Shown: positions 23,440 through 34,367 of the stretch, piece by piece | How the letters are laid out: each line of letters opens with the position of its first letter | Numbering within the stretch: the stretch's first letter is position 1 | Assembly: GCF_001641265.1 (NCBI RefSeq) | Contig: NW_020167521.1 | Span: 1,984,001 to 2,048,000 of the forward strand | Direction: 5' to 3' | DNA from: Pseudogymnoascus destructans | Taxonomy: Eukaryota; Ascomycota; Leotiomycetes; Thelebolales; Thelebolaceae | Length of the DNA stretch: 64,000 nucleotides | Notes under the pieces: generated by a model | What the model was told of the DNA's origin: nothing | Database searches by the model: none | What the model saw: only the letters and a program-made list of their open reading frames with translations | Position numbers and translations under genes: made by a program

Positions 23440-23930
23440 ATGCTCGCACAGTCTATCCGCGCTTCGGTACGCTGCCATTGATCTCTTGCTGATGAACAAT
23501 TACTGATTTTCCGCCAGCGCTCCTCGTTCGCCCGCCTCGCGCGGAGCCAATTCATCTCCAAGCGCACCATCATCACCCCGACTGCTGTCCGTCAAGGTAC
23601 GACTCCCCTCTCGATACTACATCTCCAATTGCGTGTCTATACAAGATTCTAACTATTTATCCTGCAGCCGATCTCGTGCAGGACATGTACCTGAAGGAGC
23701 TCAAGGCCTACAAGCCCGCCCCAGTCAAGGCCTCCGACGCCGAGGGACACGTCCTCAAGTTCAACCCCCCCCAGACCCCTACCTCCCCCGAGGAGACCGA
23801 CATCGCCAAGGAGCTGAAGGCCTACGAGGACTCGACTGTTGAGATCGAGGGCCAGGCTGAGGCTGGCTCCGAGGCTGCCGTGGAGCAGGATTGGTTCGAG
23901 GAGCCCGAGGAGGAGTCTGCCAAGCACTAG
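23440..23930 (+). CDS. ATP14: mitochondrial F1Fo ATP synthase subunit H
   Basis: Three exons: 23440-23466, 23518-23596 and 23668-23930, with introns of 51 bp (phase 0) and 71 bp (phase 1; TCTAAC branch, TGCAG acceptor), 122 residues. The N-terminus (MLAQSIRASRSSFARLARSQ) is basic and Ser/Arg-rich, a typical mitochondrial presequence. The mature part begins near ADLVQDMYLKELKAYKP, the conserved start of fungal subunit h. The C-terminal half is strongly acidic (EDWFEEPEEE-like), as in the family. Subunit h sits in the peripheral stalk of the yeast enzyme. A second ATP synthase accessory subunit gene (ATP20) lies 36 kb away. Confidence 0.93.
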
Positions 23931-25615
23931 ATTGCTCGCGCTGGTCCTAAAGACGGTTGTGATGGTTTAGAACACTATAGAGTGGTATGAGAGGCCATAT
24001 GTATATCAATCCCGGCATAGATCTTGTACTTGATCGTTACTTTGTGTCTTTACGCGTTTTTTGGCGATTTGAGGGGTGTGTCTATGCTACTGTGTTGTGA
24101 ATTGCTGTGAAATTTCAAGAATGGTTCGCCAATCTGTTAAGCTGATCCAAAAGGTGTATTGCATTCTTCAGTCCTCTACAACTTGAATTATATGCACGTT
24201 GTGGGGTATATAGGTTGATTTCACAGCTCTCCCCTGAATATTTATCCTAACAAGAAACAACACCCATCAAATTTAACAAAAATATAATTATAACTAAAAG
24301 GTTCTAATCAAAGATCAAGATAAATACAGTGCAGTAGGATATCAAATAATAATAGGCTGCGGCCAGGGACTACATCCTTGCAGGTCCGGTGTTCATATAT
24401 TCTCGTACAGGGCCTATATATATAAAATAAAACTCCAATGGCACCGAAAATCACATCATTAAAGACAGGTATTCCTATTTTGTATAGAGTATGATAACGC
24501 TATCCATTGTATCGATTACCACGGGTGGAAGGAAGTAAACCTACGTGCGGTAAGTAATTTAATATGCCTCGCCGGAGCGTAGCGTGCGTACGGAGTTTGG
24601 AGGCGTGCTCGGAATACTCTATGAGTACTGGACGGTTTGCATTCCATTTCCATTTACAATTCACGGGGTTAATTCTTTTTTTAGGCCGCAGTCGTGGATA
24701 TATATTGATTGCACCATACGAAGGCTGCTGGTTGTGCGGAGTATCAATATTTATTTTTATTCCCCCTGCAATAAATAAGAAATAATACCTAGCTTACATA
24801 GTTATATATGTATGTTACGAACAACGCAGAAACACATACATGGACCTCCACACCAGTACGAATCACTTCACAGCAGAAAAGACATAAGAGAGTATTTCAG
24901 CCTCGAATGCAATCACTGGCATAAATTACTAAACAATCTACGGAACCCTATTCACACCAAAAAACACATCCATTACTTCAAGACCACCCCCTCCGATCAA
25001 ACTACAACAATCACGCACAAAAGACAAGCACAGCACAGCAGAGCACAGCAGAGCACAGCACAGCACAGCACAGCACAGCACAGCACAGCACAGCACAGCA
25101 CAATACCCATGACCCAAGCATTCCTGACTAACTACGGTGTGAAGAGATATACAAAACATCACGCCCCCCACCCCCCATCCAACGAGTTCCTCACTGGACA
25201 GACGTCTCCATAGCCAGCCAAGCCACAACTATTCATCATGAAAACGACTCTTCACTCTCACCATCCTCCCCAAAAACTTTCAAAAAAACTAGCTTGTGGT
25301 ATCATCCTCCGAGGCTTAGTACACCAAGCACACCCCCCGTCTCCCCAATCCCGTCTCCAAACAACGAATGGCCGGGTTGCACCGTCTTCATGCCAACACA
25401 AATATACGCCTTTATCCAAAATGCAAAAAATGCAAAGCAAGCAAGCGACGAAGCAAGCGAGGACAAAAAAGATAAGACTATAATAAACTCCGCAACCTAT
25501 GCGTGTCGATACCCCAAAAAACAGTCCCCGATGACGATAATGATGTTGATGATGGAAACCAAGAATAAAAGATATATAGATCCTCCCTCCGACGACGAGT
25601 CAACTACCAGAGCTT
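23931..25615. other. intergenic region with (CAGCA)n tract
   Basis: AT-rich, no supported gene. It holds the ATP14 3' flank, an AT-rich stretch at 24240-24560, a CAGCA pentanucleotide tract at about 25026-25102, and the 3' flank of SCH9. Confidence 0.6.
25026..25102. repeat. pentanucleotide microsatellite (CAGCA)n
   Basis: About fifteen CAGCA/GAGCA units. Stop-free frames over it are repeat artefacts. Confidence 0.9.
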
Positions 25616-28391
25616 TTACATGTCGAAATGCTCGCCGTTGATCATGCTGCTATCCTCGTTGGGGTGCGACTTGACGATGCCGCTCATGCGGTTCGTCTTG
25701 CCCTCGCGGTCGTCCCAGGCCTCGTCTATCTCGTCAATGTCGTACTTGGCGCGGTCTTGGAAGTGATCATCAATGGAGTTCTCGTCCACGAAGGTGAAAC
25801 CCTTGAAGTTGGCTTGCATACCGGGCGACAGCGGGGTTGACGTCACGATACCGGCAGCCAGGGCTGCGGCACGTGCGTTGAGCGACGAGGCGCCGTTAAG
25901 GGCATTGGTGAATTCGGGATCGAAGTTCGAGGTGTCCGTCTCCGACTTGAGCTTGGGCTTGAAGGGAGGAGTGATCAGCTTCTTCGTGAGAGCCTCCCAG
26001 TCGATGTCAGCAAAGAATGGGTGCCTCTTGAGCTCCTCCGCGTCGTCAATAGCGCCGAGACGGTGCTTGGGGTTGCGATTCAGAAGGCCCTTAACAAAGT
26101 TGCGGCCCTCTGTCGATAACGTATCCCTGGGAAAGCGTACTTTCCCAAAGGCAATATTCTTGTACATTTGTTGGGTATCTTCCGCGTAAAAGGGACTCCA
26201 GCCACAGCACATCTCGAATACCAGTACACCAAGTGACCAGAAATCGACCATCTTGGTGTAGCCGGCCTCGTCGAGTAGTACCTCAGGTGCGAGGTACTCT
26301 GTGGTCCCGCAAAATGTGTTCGTTGTATCATTCTTCGTCAAGTTTGCCTTTGATAGGCCAAAATCGCAGAGTGCAATGTGTCCATTGGCATCAAGCAGAA
26401 TATTCTCTGGCTTGAGATCGCGATAGACAATGTCGTGCAGATGCAGATGCTGAAGTGCAAGAATGAGCTCTGCGATGTAAAACTTGGCACGGTTTTCATC
26501 AAAGCGGCCTTCCTTCTGTAGATGCCAGAAGAGTTCGCCACCAGACATGTAGTCAGTGACGAGATATAAGTCGGTAGGTGTTTGGAACGAGAATTTGAGG
26601 CCGACAATGAAGGGAGACTCGGTCATAGCTGTGCGGACCAAGATATTCCTCTCACCAACAGTGTGTGCAACTTCCTTCTTCTGCACAATGACCTTCTTTT
26701 GGAGGACCTTCATCGCGTAAATTCTCTTGGTGTCCTTCTTTCGGACTTGGTAGACTTGGCCGAATGTGCCCTTTCCGATGAGCTTGAGGATTTGGAAGTC
26801 TTCCGGTCCGTAATGTCTCTTATCCGTCCGTTCGAACGAAATTTCGACGTATACTTCGCCGATCGAAGAGTCCTCCTCGCCCTTCCTGTCCCGTAGAGGA
26901 TACCAGCCCTTGACCGGAGCCGTGTCATACTCTGATAGCTCGGGGTTAAAGTCTACGTGACCCAAGAAATCTTCGGACAAGGAGCCGCGGTCGTAGACGC
27001 TGACGCTGACCCTGGATTCATCGCCAACGACGTCACTTTGCAAAGTTAGCCTAATGTTGAGAGGAATGGGTCTCGTGGTAAACTTACAAGACAGCTTCCG
27101 TTTCCCACTTCGGGTTTGTCATCGATCGACGACTTTTAATCTTGAAGTCTCGGGGTTCCGGGTCGCTGTTGTTGCTGCTTTGGCGGCTCTTCATTGGAAT
27201 TGCCATTGGCCTGCCAGAGTCGCTAGGTTGGCGCGAGATTGGGATACCACCCGGAGGTGGGCTGATCGTCGCCTCTTCATCTTCGTCATCCTCATCCTCG
27301 GATCGCGGGCCCTTGGAAACAAGCTCGTTGCGTTGGAATACTGCTACAACGTAGGGGTCCTTGCTTCGGCGCAGGCCTCGTGCCTCGGCGATCTTCACGG
27401 TGAGCTTCCCTCGTGGTGCTCTCACGGGTGCACCGCTTATGTCGGAGCTGCTCGACTTCGACTCAGACAAGCCCGAGGGTCTTTTGTGAACTAGCTCGTG
27501 GCCATGGTCACTGTTGTCTGAAGTGGAAGTGTTGTTCGAGAGGGCTCGTGTTGGTGTCGCAGGATGGCTCTTTTCATCGCCAATCGTTAGCTTCTTGAGC
27601 ATATCATATGATAAAGAATCAGAAACTGAACCAGAAGCAATACGCGAATGAACTGGGGTATCTGGTGCAGTCGCAAGAGTTGGCTCTTTTGGAGTCGAGA
27701 TATGGGAAGCAAGGACGTTCGAGGGAGTCAAAATGTTGGATAACGTCTTCAACATTGAAGAAGCGCCAAATTTGGGAAGTATGGATTCAGATATGGTCTT
27801 GTGATGTGGCAACGCAATCTGGGATGTAGGAGATGCAAGCTCCGGGCTCGCAGCTTCCCCATCTTCAGCCGTCGAATCGTTGGATCTCAACTTTCGAACG
27901 GAAGGTGGCTTGGAAACCGGCGGAGTTGGGTAAGGATGTGGATTATGTGACGCGCCATCTGCTGCCGACGGAGCTCGGCGTTCTGTTTTCTCATGTGGCA
28001 AGAGGCAAGGGGAGCCCTCACTATCGCCACTTGAGTTCTCGCGACTATAACCTCCTGTTGCTGACAGATTCTCATCAAGCTCCGTCGTCGTCTCCCGTAC
28101 ATGGAGCACCGGCGGATTCTCCGCCTCGGTCCCAACTGTAGGAGTAGAAATTGGATTTTCAGAAGAACCAGAATTGAGACCAACCTGAAAATAACTGTGC
28201 ATAATCCCAGGCAACCGCTTATCGGACGGATCAGGTTTCGGTGTCGCGACTCCCGATCGAGGAGTGTCGGAGTCAATGTGATCGTTCGCGTCATCTTCGC
28301 CAGATTTACTAAAGAACATAGTCTTGTCAGCTTGGTCGTCCAGGTATATTCGAGCCAATTCGCCGTTTTCTGAGCGTGGCGACGGATACAT
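25616..28391 (-). CDS. SCH9: AGC-family protein kinase Sch9 (C2 domain plus kinase)
   Basis: Exon 1 28391-27088 and exon 2 27035-25616, with a 52-bp intron (27036-27087; GTAAGT, CTAAC, GCAAAG) that restores WETEAVF/DVVGDES across the C2 domain, 907 residues. The N-terminal 320 residues are disordered and Ser/Pro-rich, a C2 domain spans about 325-480 (KLTVKIAEARGLRRSKDPYVV), and the kinase domain about 515-775. Landmarks are the GKGTFGQV loop, YAMK lysine, YRDLKPEN catalytic Asp641, DFG 659-661, activation-loop Thr675 in NTFCGTTEY (PDK1-type site), and hydrophobic motif FKGFTF with Thr849 (TORC1-type site). C2 plus AGC kinase is the Sch9 arrangement. The family controls growth, ribosome biogenesis and stress response downstream of TORC1. 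Confidence 0.95.
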
Positions 28392-29431
28392 GGTTGTCGA
28401 CGAAGTAAAAGAGCGGGGTTTTGAGTCAGTGTAGTATCGAGGAACCAGCCCGAATGATCACAAAACTTCGTGTCTCATTCTTCTCAGAACAGGGCGGTGC
28501 TGGAACAGATGCAGTTGCATCAGCTGTGATAAGCTTTGATCCAACGGGGATATGTTCTCCCCGAGGTAAGTACAGTGCTGGAGCAAAGATACATCAACGG
28601 CGGGGTATCGAAGTAACGTTGCAGGATAGGTGCGATTATGAAACTGAAGCATGGGAAAACAATTTTAGGAGCCGCATAGGTCGCATTTATATCTGGGAAG
28701 TCGCGACTCTCCCAAAGGTGCCGGCAGTGCCAACAGAGCAAACAAAAGCCACACAAACGTGTCTGGGGGGATAGGATTTGGCGTACCTTGACATCAAGGC
28801 CTGTGTTGCTTTCCTCAACATGTCTTGGGCGCCACCGCCCGAAGCTGTCTCAGTTCCCGTCATTTTGTGAGTGTATACAGGTATCTCGGATCCCAGATGG
28901 TCACAATGTGCATGAAAACGGTGCTGAATTTGATTGTTGTGGTTCGTGGTTGTGGTATAGGCGGCAATCGTTAACTGGCGTCAAGGTGGGAGATTCGTAG
29001 ATTCGTAGATTCGTAGATTCGTAGGTAGATTTCGTGAGCAGGTTCGACAGTACCACAAGGGAGCGTGTGTGAAGCTTTTGGATCAGAAGCAAATGGTTCT
29101 TTTGGGTAGATGGGGGGAAGGGCAGCAGTCAATATGCAAATGACGATGAACGGATCGTGGTAGTGGCAGACAACGCGTAGGCGGGGTCGATTTTGGCTAT
29201 GTCTGGCCGGGAGGGGGGGGGGGTTGGGGGGTTGGGGGGTTTGGGGGGGTTATCAAAAATATAGGGAGCCCGATTTATATTCGAGCAGCAGTTTGATATT
29301 GTTTTGGGGGTTTTGTAGAGGAGGAAGAGAGGAAGGAGTAAAGATAGAGCGCATAAGGGAATAAGCCATCAAAGAGCGCGATTATTTGGGGGGGGGGTGA
29401 TTTTGACTTCGTTACGGGAGTAACTAAAAGT

Positions 29432-29525
29432 AGGAATAGTGTGGGATAGTGTGGGATAGTGTGGGATAGTGTGGGATAGTGTGGGATAGTGTGGGATAGT
29501 GTGGGAGAGTGTGGGAGAGTGTGGT
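29432..29525. repeat. 10-bp minisatellite (GTGTGGGATA)n
   Basis: About nine to ten near-identical tandem copies. The last ones drift to GTGTGGGAGA. Confidence 0.92.
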
Positions 29526-29564
29526 ATAGTGGACGGTAGTAGACGGAACGGAGTACCACGTAGA

Positions 29565-29660
29565 GTAGTCGTAGTAGCCATGTAGGTAGGTAGTCGTAGT
29601 AGCCGTGTAGGTAGGTAGTCCTCTTAGCCGTAGTAGCCGTGTAGGTAAGTAGTCCTCTTA
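29565..29660. repeat. imperfect triplication of a GTAGTAGCCGTGTAGGTAGG unit
   Basis: Three diverged copies of a 27-35-bp unit in tandem. Confidence 0.8.
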
Positions 29661-29694
29661 CTCCGTAGTGTTATTTTGGGCTCCACAACACGCA

Positions 29695-29805
29695 ACCAAC
29701 AAACCACACCACACAAACCACACCACACAAACCACACACCACAAACCACCACAAACCACAAACCACAAACCACAACCACAAACCACAAACCACAATCCAC
29801 ACAAG
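29695..29805. repeat. ACCACAAACC minisatellite
   Basis: Strand-asymmetric A/C-rich repeat with 7-12-bp units. Confidence 0.88.
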
Positions 29806-29979
29806 CCTTAAGCCTTGACAAACGGAACAACGACGGACGGAGCCACCGCGGTCTACGGTCTATCTACGGTCCACGCCTAGAGTGGTAGAGTACTATTGAC
29901 TACGCCTCGTCATTCTCGGCCGGGACGAACGGGGGAGATGGGAGGGGAATTAGAGGAGAATTGAGGGTTTTTTCTCTTC

Positions 29980-30040
29980 TCTTTCTCCATTCTCCATTCT
30001 CCAGTCTCCAGTCTCCAGTCTCCAGTCTCCAGTCTCCATT
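29980..30040. repeat. (TCTCCAGTCTCCAGT) minisatellite
   Basis: 10-bp CCAGTCTCCA-type units in tandem. Confidence 0.85.
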
Positions 30041-30714
30041 TCTCGTCAGCTAATAACAAGCGAGCTGATGGTAATAAACCGCTCCATACTGTGTGTGTAC
30101 TGTACTGACTGATACAACCCAAAATACTCTCCCTGGCATGGCATATGCACCTCGGACATATGCGCGTGCTGACCCGGGAGACAAAGCAAGCAAAAAATAG
30201 AGAAACAATAAAGAATGCATTTCTTTTTGTTGCCCGCCGCCATTTCCCCCATTCTTACTATTATTATTGTTGCTATAAGTTATTGCACCGTACTTGCTGT
30301 AAACCCTGTGCCAGAGCAATAGCCCGCCCGCCATGCTACAGAAAACACTCGGACCTTTGTTTCCCTTCATGCTTTCCTTCTGGAAGCTCTCCTTTCCTTC
30401 TCCTGGCTATTCCCAAACATCTTTGCCATACGTGGCTACGTCATCTGTGGGCGGGATTGCCGATACGCCAGACAAGAAGACCCAACAAAATCCACAGACA
30501 CAGCAGATCAGTCGTCCAGACGCTACAGTGGTTATAGCTGAGATTCATGCAAGTACCGAGTAATCCAAGCACAGCTGTATCCTGGCCGTGTAACCACCAT
30601 GCCGCCGTGGCCCGTAAGCAGGCAGAGAAGGATCTAGAGAGACACAGGCGGCAAAGACAACAGCCAGGAAGGACTCGGCCATTCTCCCATGCGCCTCCTT
30701 TTTCTTACAAACAC

Positions 30715-30797
30715 ACCATTCACTCATGAGGGAAAGTAGTCCCTCATACTGAAGTATACTGAAGTATGAGGGACTACTTTCGGCATGAGTGAATGGT
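30715..30797. repeat. long near-perfect inverted repeat (hairpin)
   Basis: The left arm starts ACCATTCACTCATG at 30715 and the right arm ends with its reverse complement at 30797. After a 2-3-nt bulge the arms pair again over 18 bases (GAAAGTAGTCCCTCATAC), leaving only a short central loop. At least 32 paired bases. It may be a very small MITE-like relic, or a cruciform or hairpin. Confidence 0.85.
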
Positions 30798-32136
30798 TAC
30801 CATACTCTGGCCAAGGGGGTACCGGATAGGGATAGGGCTGTCCATCCTGTGCTTCGCCGCGGATCGATGTCCCTAACAGTTATTTTAAGCCGAGTACGGA
30901 GCTCATCTCGGATCATCCCAAGGAACCTCAAGGGACCCCCAAGCCTCAGCACACCAGCTGGAAGATATCGGAAGCTGGGTTTATCGACTAATATCTACCG
31001 TATCGCGCATCACACATCGGGCAGCGGCCATCCCTTCCAAGTCCGCCATTTTTCTATCCGTTCTTCTCTTCGTCCCTCCATCTTTCGGATCCTGTCAAAA
31101 GCAAGATCTCTGACATTCCGTCCGTCAGTACGTACCCATACTCTACTAGTCAAGATGGCGCAGACGGGATCGAGTGAGGAGGATTACCAGACATCCATCC
31201 ATGCATACTGACTCGGGCCTCCTCTCAGCCCCCTTCCATGGATGCTTGGCATTGTGCTGGAAATTTCATTCTTATGGGAGCACAGATCTGACCGTCTCGC
31301 CACGGACTTACTGCGGCATCATTTTCTTTGTATCTGGCACAGATGCGAAACAGTTTCCCTTGACGAGCTGATATATTTGATATTGCCCGTCCAAGACATT
31401 GTATTTGGGCCTCGGTCCTCAATTCCCGGCTCAGCGCGTGCAAAGCAAGCACTGCGCCTTACACACACACACCGTCTCTTCCCATTCCTCCGGCTGAGGT
31501 GAGCAGGCTGAGTTCTGACGGTATGGCGGACGTCAAGGGCACTGCCGGACCATGCGGTGTAGAGTAGAGTAATTTTTCATATCACGATTCACATGCAAAT
31601 TTTGCGCGATGCCAGAGGATCCAGGGTCCGGAATTGGTCCAGCGGCGGGAAGTGAATGTACTCGAGTATACGGAGTACCATCTGTATACTGTATACTCCG
31701 TGCTCTCTCGATAAACCCCCAGCAAGCAAAAAAGCAAAATACTTTGGGTACCTCCACAGTACCCATGAAAAAATGAGGCGGAAAGGCTCCTCATTTGATA
31801 TTACTCTGAGATCCCGCAATGGTGCCGAAACCGTCCCCGCCCGCTTCCGTTTCAGAATTGCCCCATATAAAATGGTTGTGTGGAGCCAAAAAGGTACTAG
31901 CGATTTTATGGTTCAACACATGCCTGAGGCCTGAGGTATCAAAATATTTTGACTCCTGAGGCTACAAGGCTGCAATTGCGACGCTAAATTGACGACACGC
32001 CAGAAAACGTGACCTTGAACGTCGAGGCCAAGCTTCGCGACCGTGACACGCCAAATATTCCAAGTATAGACCGGAAGCTACTCGTTCCATCCCAAGCTAC
32101 CAGCAATTGCCCCTCGCGTTTGCGCCTTCCGCAAAT

Positions 32137-33862
32137 ATGGGTAGACGGCCAGGCAGAGCGGCAGCTAAGCAAGCTGCCGTTGCCCTCAGTACGTTTGCAA
32201 TGCCCCCGAATTCAAGCTCATCTTTTATTCACCCCGTCCCCCCGCGACAGCTATACTAACCTCAAGCTCCAGAGAACACCCCCCAGACCATTGAAGACCC
32301 CGAAGACGAGACCATGGCGGACGTCCCAACCTCAGACCCCGTATCCCCCCGCGACCATGACGACGACGACCCCGACGCAGAGGACGACGGCACCCCAGCC
32401 CCCCAGGAGTCAGAACCCCCCTCCGAAGCCGCCACGCCGCAACCCGAACCCGAGCCTGTCCCGCGCAAGCGCCGCCTCGGGCGCCCCCCCAAGATAAAGC
32501 CCCCAGGCTGGGACACCCCTGATGACGGCGACGCACCTGCCAGCACGCCTGCCAAGCGCGGAAGGGGACGCGGCGGCTTCGCTCGTGGAGGCGGGCGCTG
32601 GGCGAGGCGCGGGGGGCCGTCGCATGTCACGCAGCAGCCGATTGATAAGGAGGGGAACATGATGAATGTTGAGAACGACGAGGTGTCTCTCCCAGAGGAC
32701 GCAGAGGGCGAGACGAAGGTGGATAAGATGGGCCATCTGCAGGGGGATCGCGAGTACAGGTGCCGCACGTTCACAGTGCTCGGGCGCGGACAGCGCTTAT
32801 ACATGTTATCGACCGAACCAGCGCGCTGCGTGGGTTTCCGCGACAGTTATCTCTTCTTCACGAAGCATAAGCGGTTATATAAGATTATCATCGACGACGA
32901 CGAGAAGCGCGATCTGATTGACCGCGAACTGATCCCGCACTCGTACAAAGGCCGTGCTATCGGTATTGTTACTGCGCGCTCTGTCTTCCGCGAGTTTGGC
33001 GCCCAGATCATCGTTGGTGGAAAGCGCGTCTATGATGACTATGAGGTTGCTAAGACGAGGGCTGAGGGCGTTGTGGCGGGCGAGCTCGCGGACCCGAATG
33101 ATGCCTTTAAAGTCGGCGAGGCGTACAACAAGAACCAGTACGTCGCCTGGCACGGCGCAAGTTCTGTGTACCACTCCGGCGCCCCGACGGTGCCTCTACA
33201 GGCTGGAAAGGCCGCAGAGTCCAAGAAGCGCCGCGTCATGGTCAATGATACGAATTGGATGCTCGAGCACGCCCTTGAGGCTAGGTAAGCCCACTACCCC
33301 CCTTTTCTCAGTCACATTTTCCCCGAAACCCGACAAAAACTAATCTACCCGCAGCCGCTTCAACTCCGCCCTCGCCGCCACCCGCCGCCGCAACCTATCC
33401 GGCGTCTACGACCCCCACACAAACACCATGCAATACCCCCAAATCATGCAACCCACGCACGCACGCTGGGAGCCCGTCGGCCCCATCGACGCCGCAACAG
33501 CCGGCATGCAAGCCATCACCGTCTCCTCCACATCCACTCCCCCCTCCCCCACCACCGGCGACACCATCTTCCCGCCCGTACCCCCGCAACTCGCGCGGAA
33601 CTTCCTAATCGTCGATACCGTGTACGAGAACGCGTCGCACTCGCACCTTGGGATACCCGGTCCGGATGGCGGGGATATGGATCTTGGGTTTAAGGGCCTG
33701 GAGGGGGTCCGAGAGGATGTGAAGGAGCTTTTGCCGAGGGAGTGTAGGGAGGCGTTTGAGAGGGCGTTGGGGAGGGAGAGGGTGTGGAAGGGGGGGTGGG
33801 GAACGGAGGTGGAGGATGGGAGGAGGGGGAGGTTGGTTATTGATAAGGGTGTTATTTTGTAG
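32137..33862 (+). CDS. RSC7: chromatin-remodelling complex subunit RSC7/Npl6 (Swp82 family)
   Basis: Three exons: 32137-32188, 32273-33284 and 33355-33862, with introns of 84 bp (phase 1; TACTAAC, CTCCAG) and 70 bp (phase 2; ACTAATC, CGCAG), 523 residues. The first exon encodes a short basic start (MGRRPGRAAAKQAAVAL). Next is an acidic/Pro-rich segment with an AT-hook-like KRRLGRPPKIKPPG and an RGRGG patch. The RSC7/Swp82 domain (about 145-420) has the conserved YRCRTFTVLGRGQRLYMLSTEPAR, DRELIPHSYKGRAIGIVTARS and a C-terminal NTMQYPQIMQPTHARW. RSC7 is a subunit of the RSC remodeller that slides and evicts promoter nucleosomes in the nucleus. The splice junctions keep the family frame without gaps. 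Confidence 0.95.
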
Positions 33863-34245
33863 GGGGTGCGGGTGGTTCCTATTTGGTGGGGGCGCATGAT
33901 GGGATGGGCGGCGTTTGGCGTTTGATTGGGGGTGTGGTGTGGTGGCCTGGTGGGTTTTATGGGCTGAGAGGATATCGAAGTCACTTTACTCCATCTTTTT
34001 ATGGGGTGGAGATGGGGTTATAATGTAGGAATATATATTACATCGTCTGCTCTACATTTGGTCAACCCTACCGCCCCGTCCTTACTTACTCGCACAGCCT
34101 TGAAGGCTGGGTATAGCAACTAATCTCCTTTCTACAACCCCTTTTCCCCTTGCTTGCTCAACCTCTGTGGGCTGGGCTTTGCATGGATGGCATCGTGTAT
34201 GTGCGCAGGGCAGGTTATGAAACTTAGCATCTTGCGCTAGAACTT
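33863..34245. other. 3' flank of RSC7
   Basis: No gene recognised. Base composition shifts from GC-rich to AT-rich here, marking the edge of the repeat island. Confidence 0.5.
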
Positions 34246-34367
34246 AAGACGGAGGCAAGACAGAGGCAAGACGGATACAAGACGGAGGCAATACGGGTGC
34301 AAGGTGGGGGCAAGGCGGAGGCAAGACGGATGCAAGACGGGGGCAAATACGGAGGCAAGACGGATGA
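34246..34367. repeat. 11-bp minisatellite (AAGACGGAGGC)n
   Basis: About eleven tandem units with substitutions (AAGACGGATGC, AATACGGGTGC, AAGGTGGGGGC). Confidence 0.88.

Larger units (their letters stand above)
28392..32136. other. 3.7-kb intergenic region, promoter of SCH9 and RSC7, rich in simple repeats
   Basis: Both flanking genes read outward from here. I see no convincing gene. Contents: (AGATTCGT)n about 28990-29022, a G-run region about 29209-29250, a (GTGTGGGATA)n minisatellite, a triplicated approximately 30-bp unit, an ACCACAAACC repeat, a CCAGTCTCCAGT repeat and a long hairpin at 30715-30797. Frames crossing these are repeat artefacts. Confidence 0.6.

Noticed and set aside
29432..29525. 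Possible CRISPR-like array or telomere tract
   Set aside because: Units are contiguous 10-mers without spacers, and the genome is eukaryotic. The unit does not match the usual fungal telomere TTAGGG.
30789..31211. 140-codon frame upstream of RSC7
   Set aside because: It begins with a GTG in the hairpin arm, shows no recognisable domain and has a promoter-like position.
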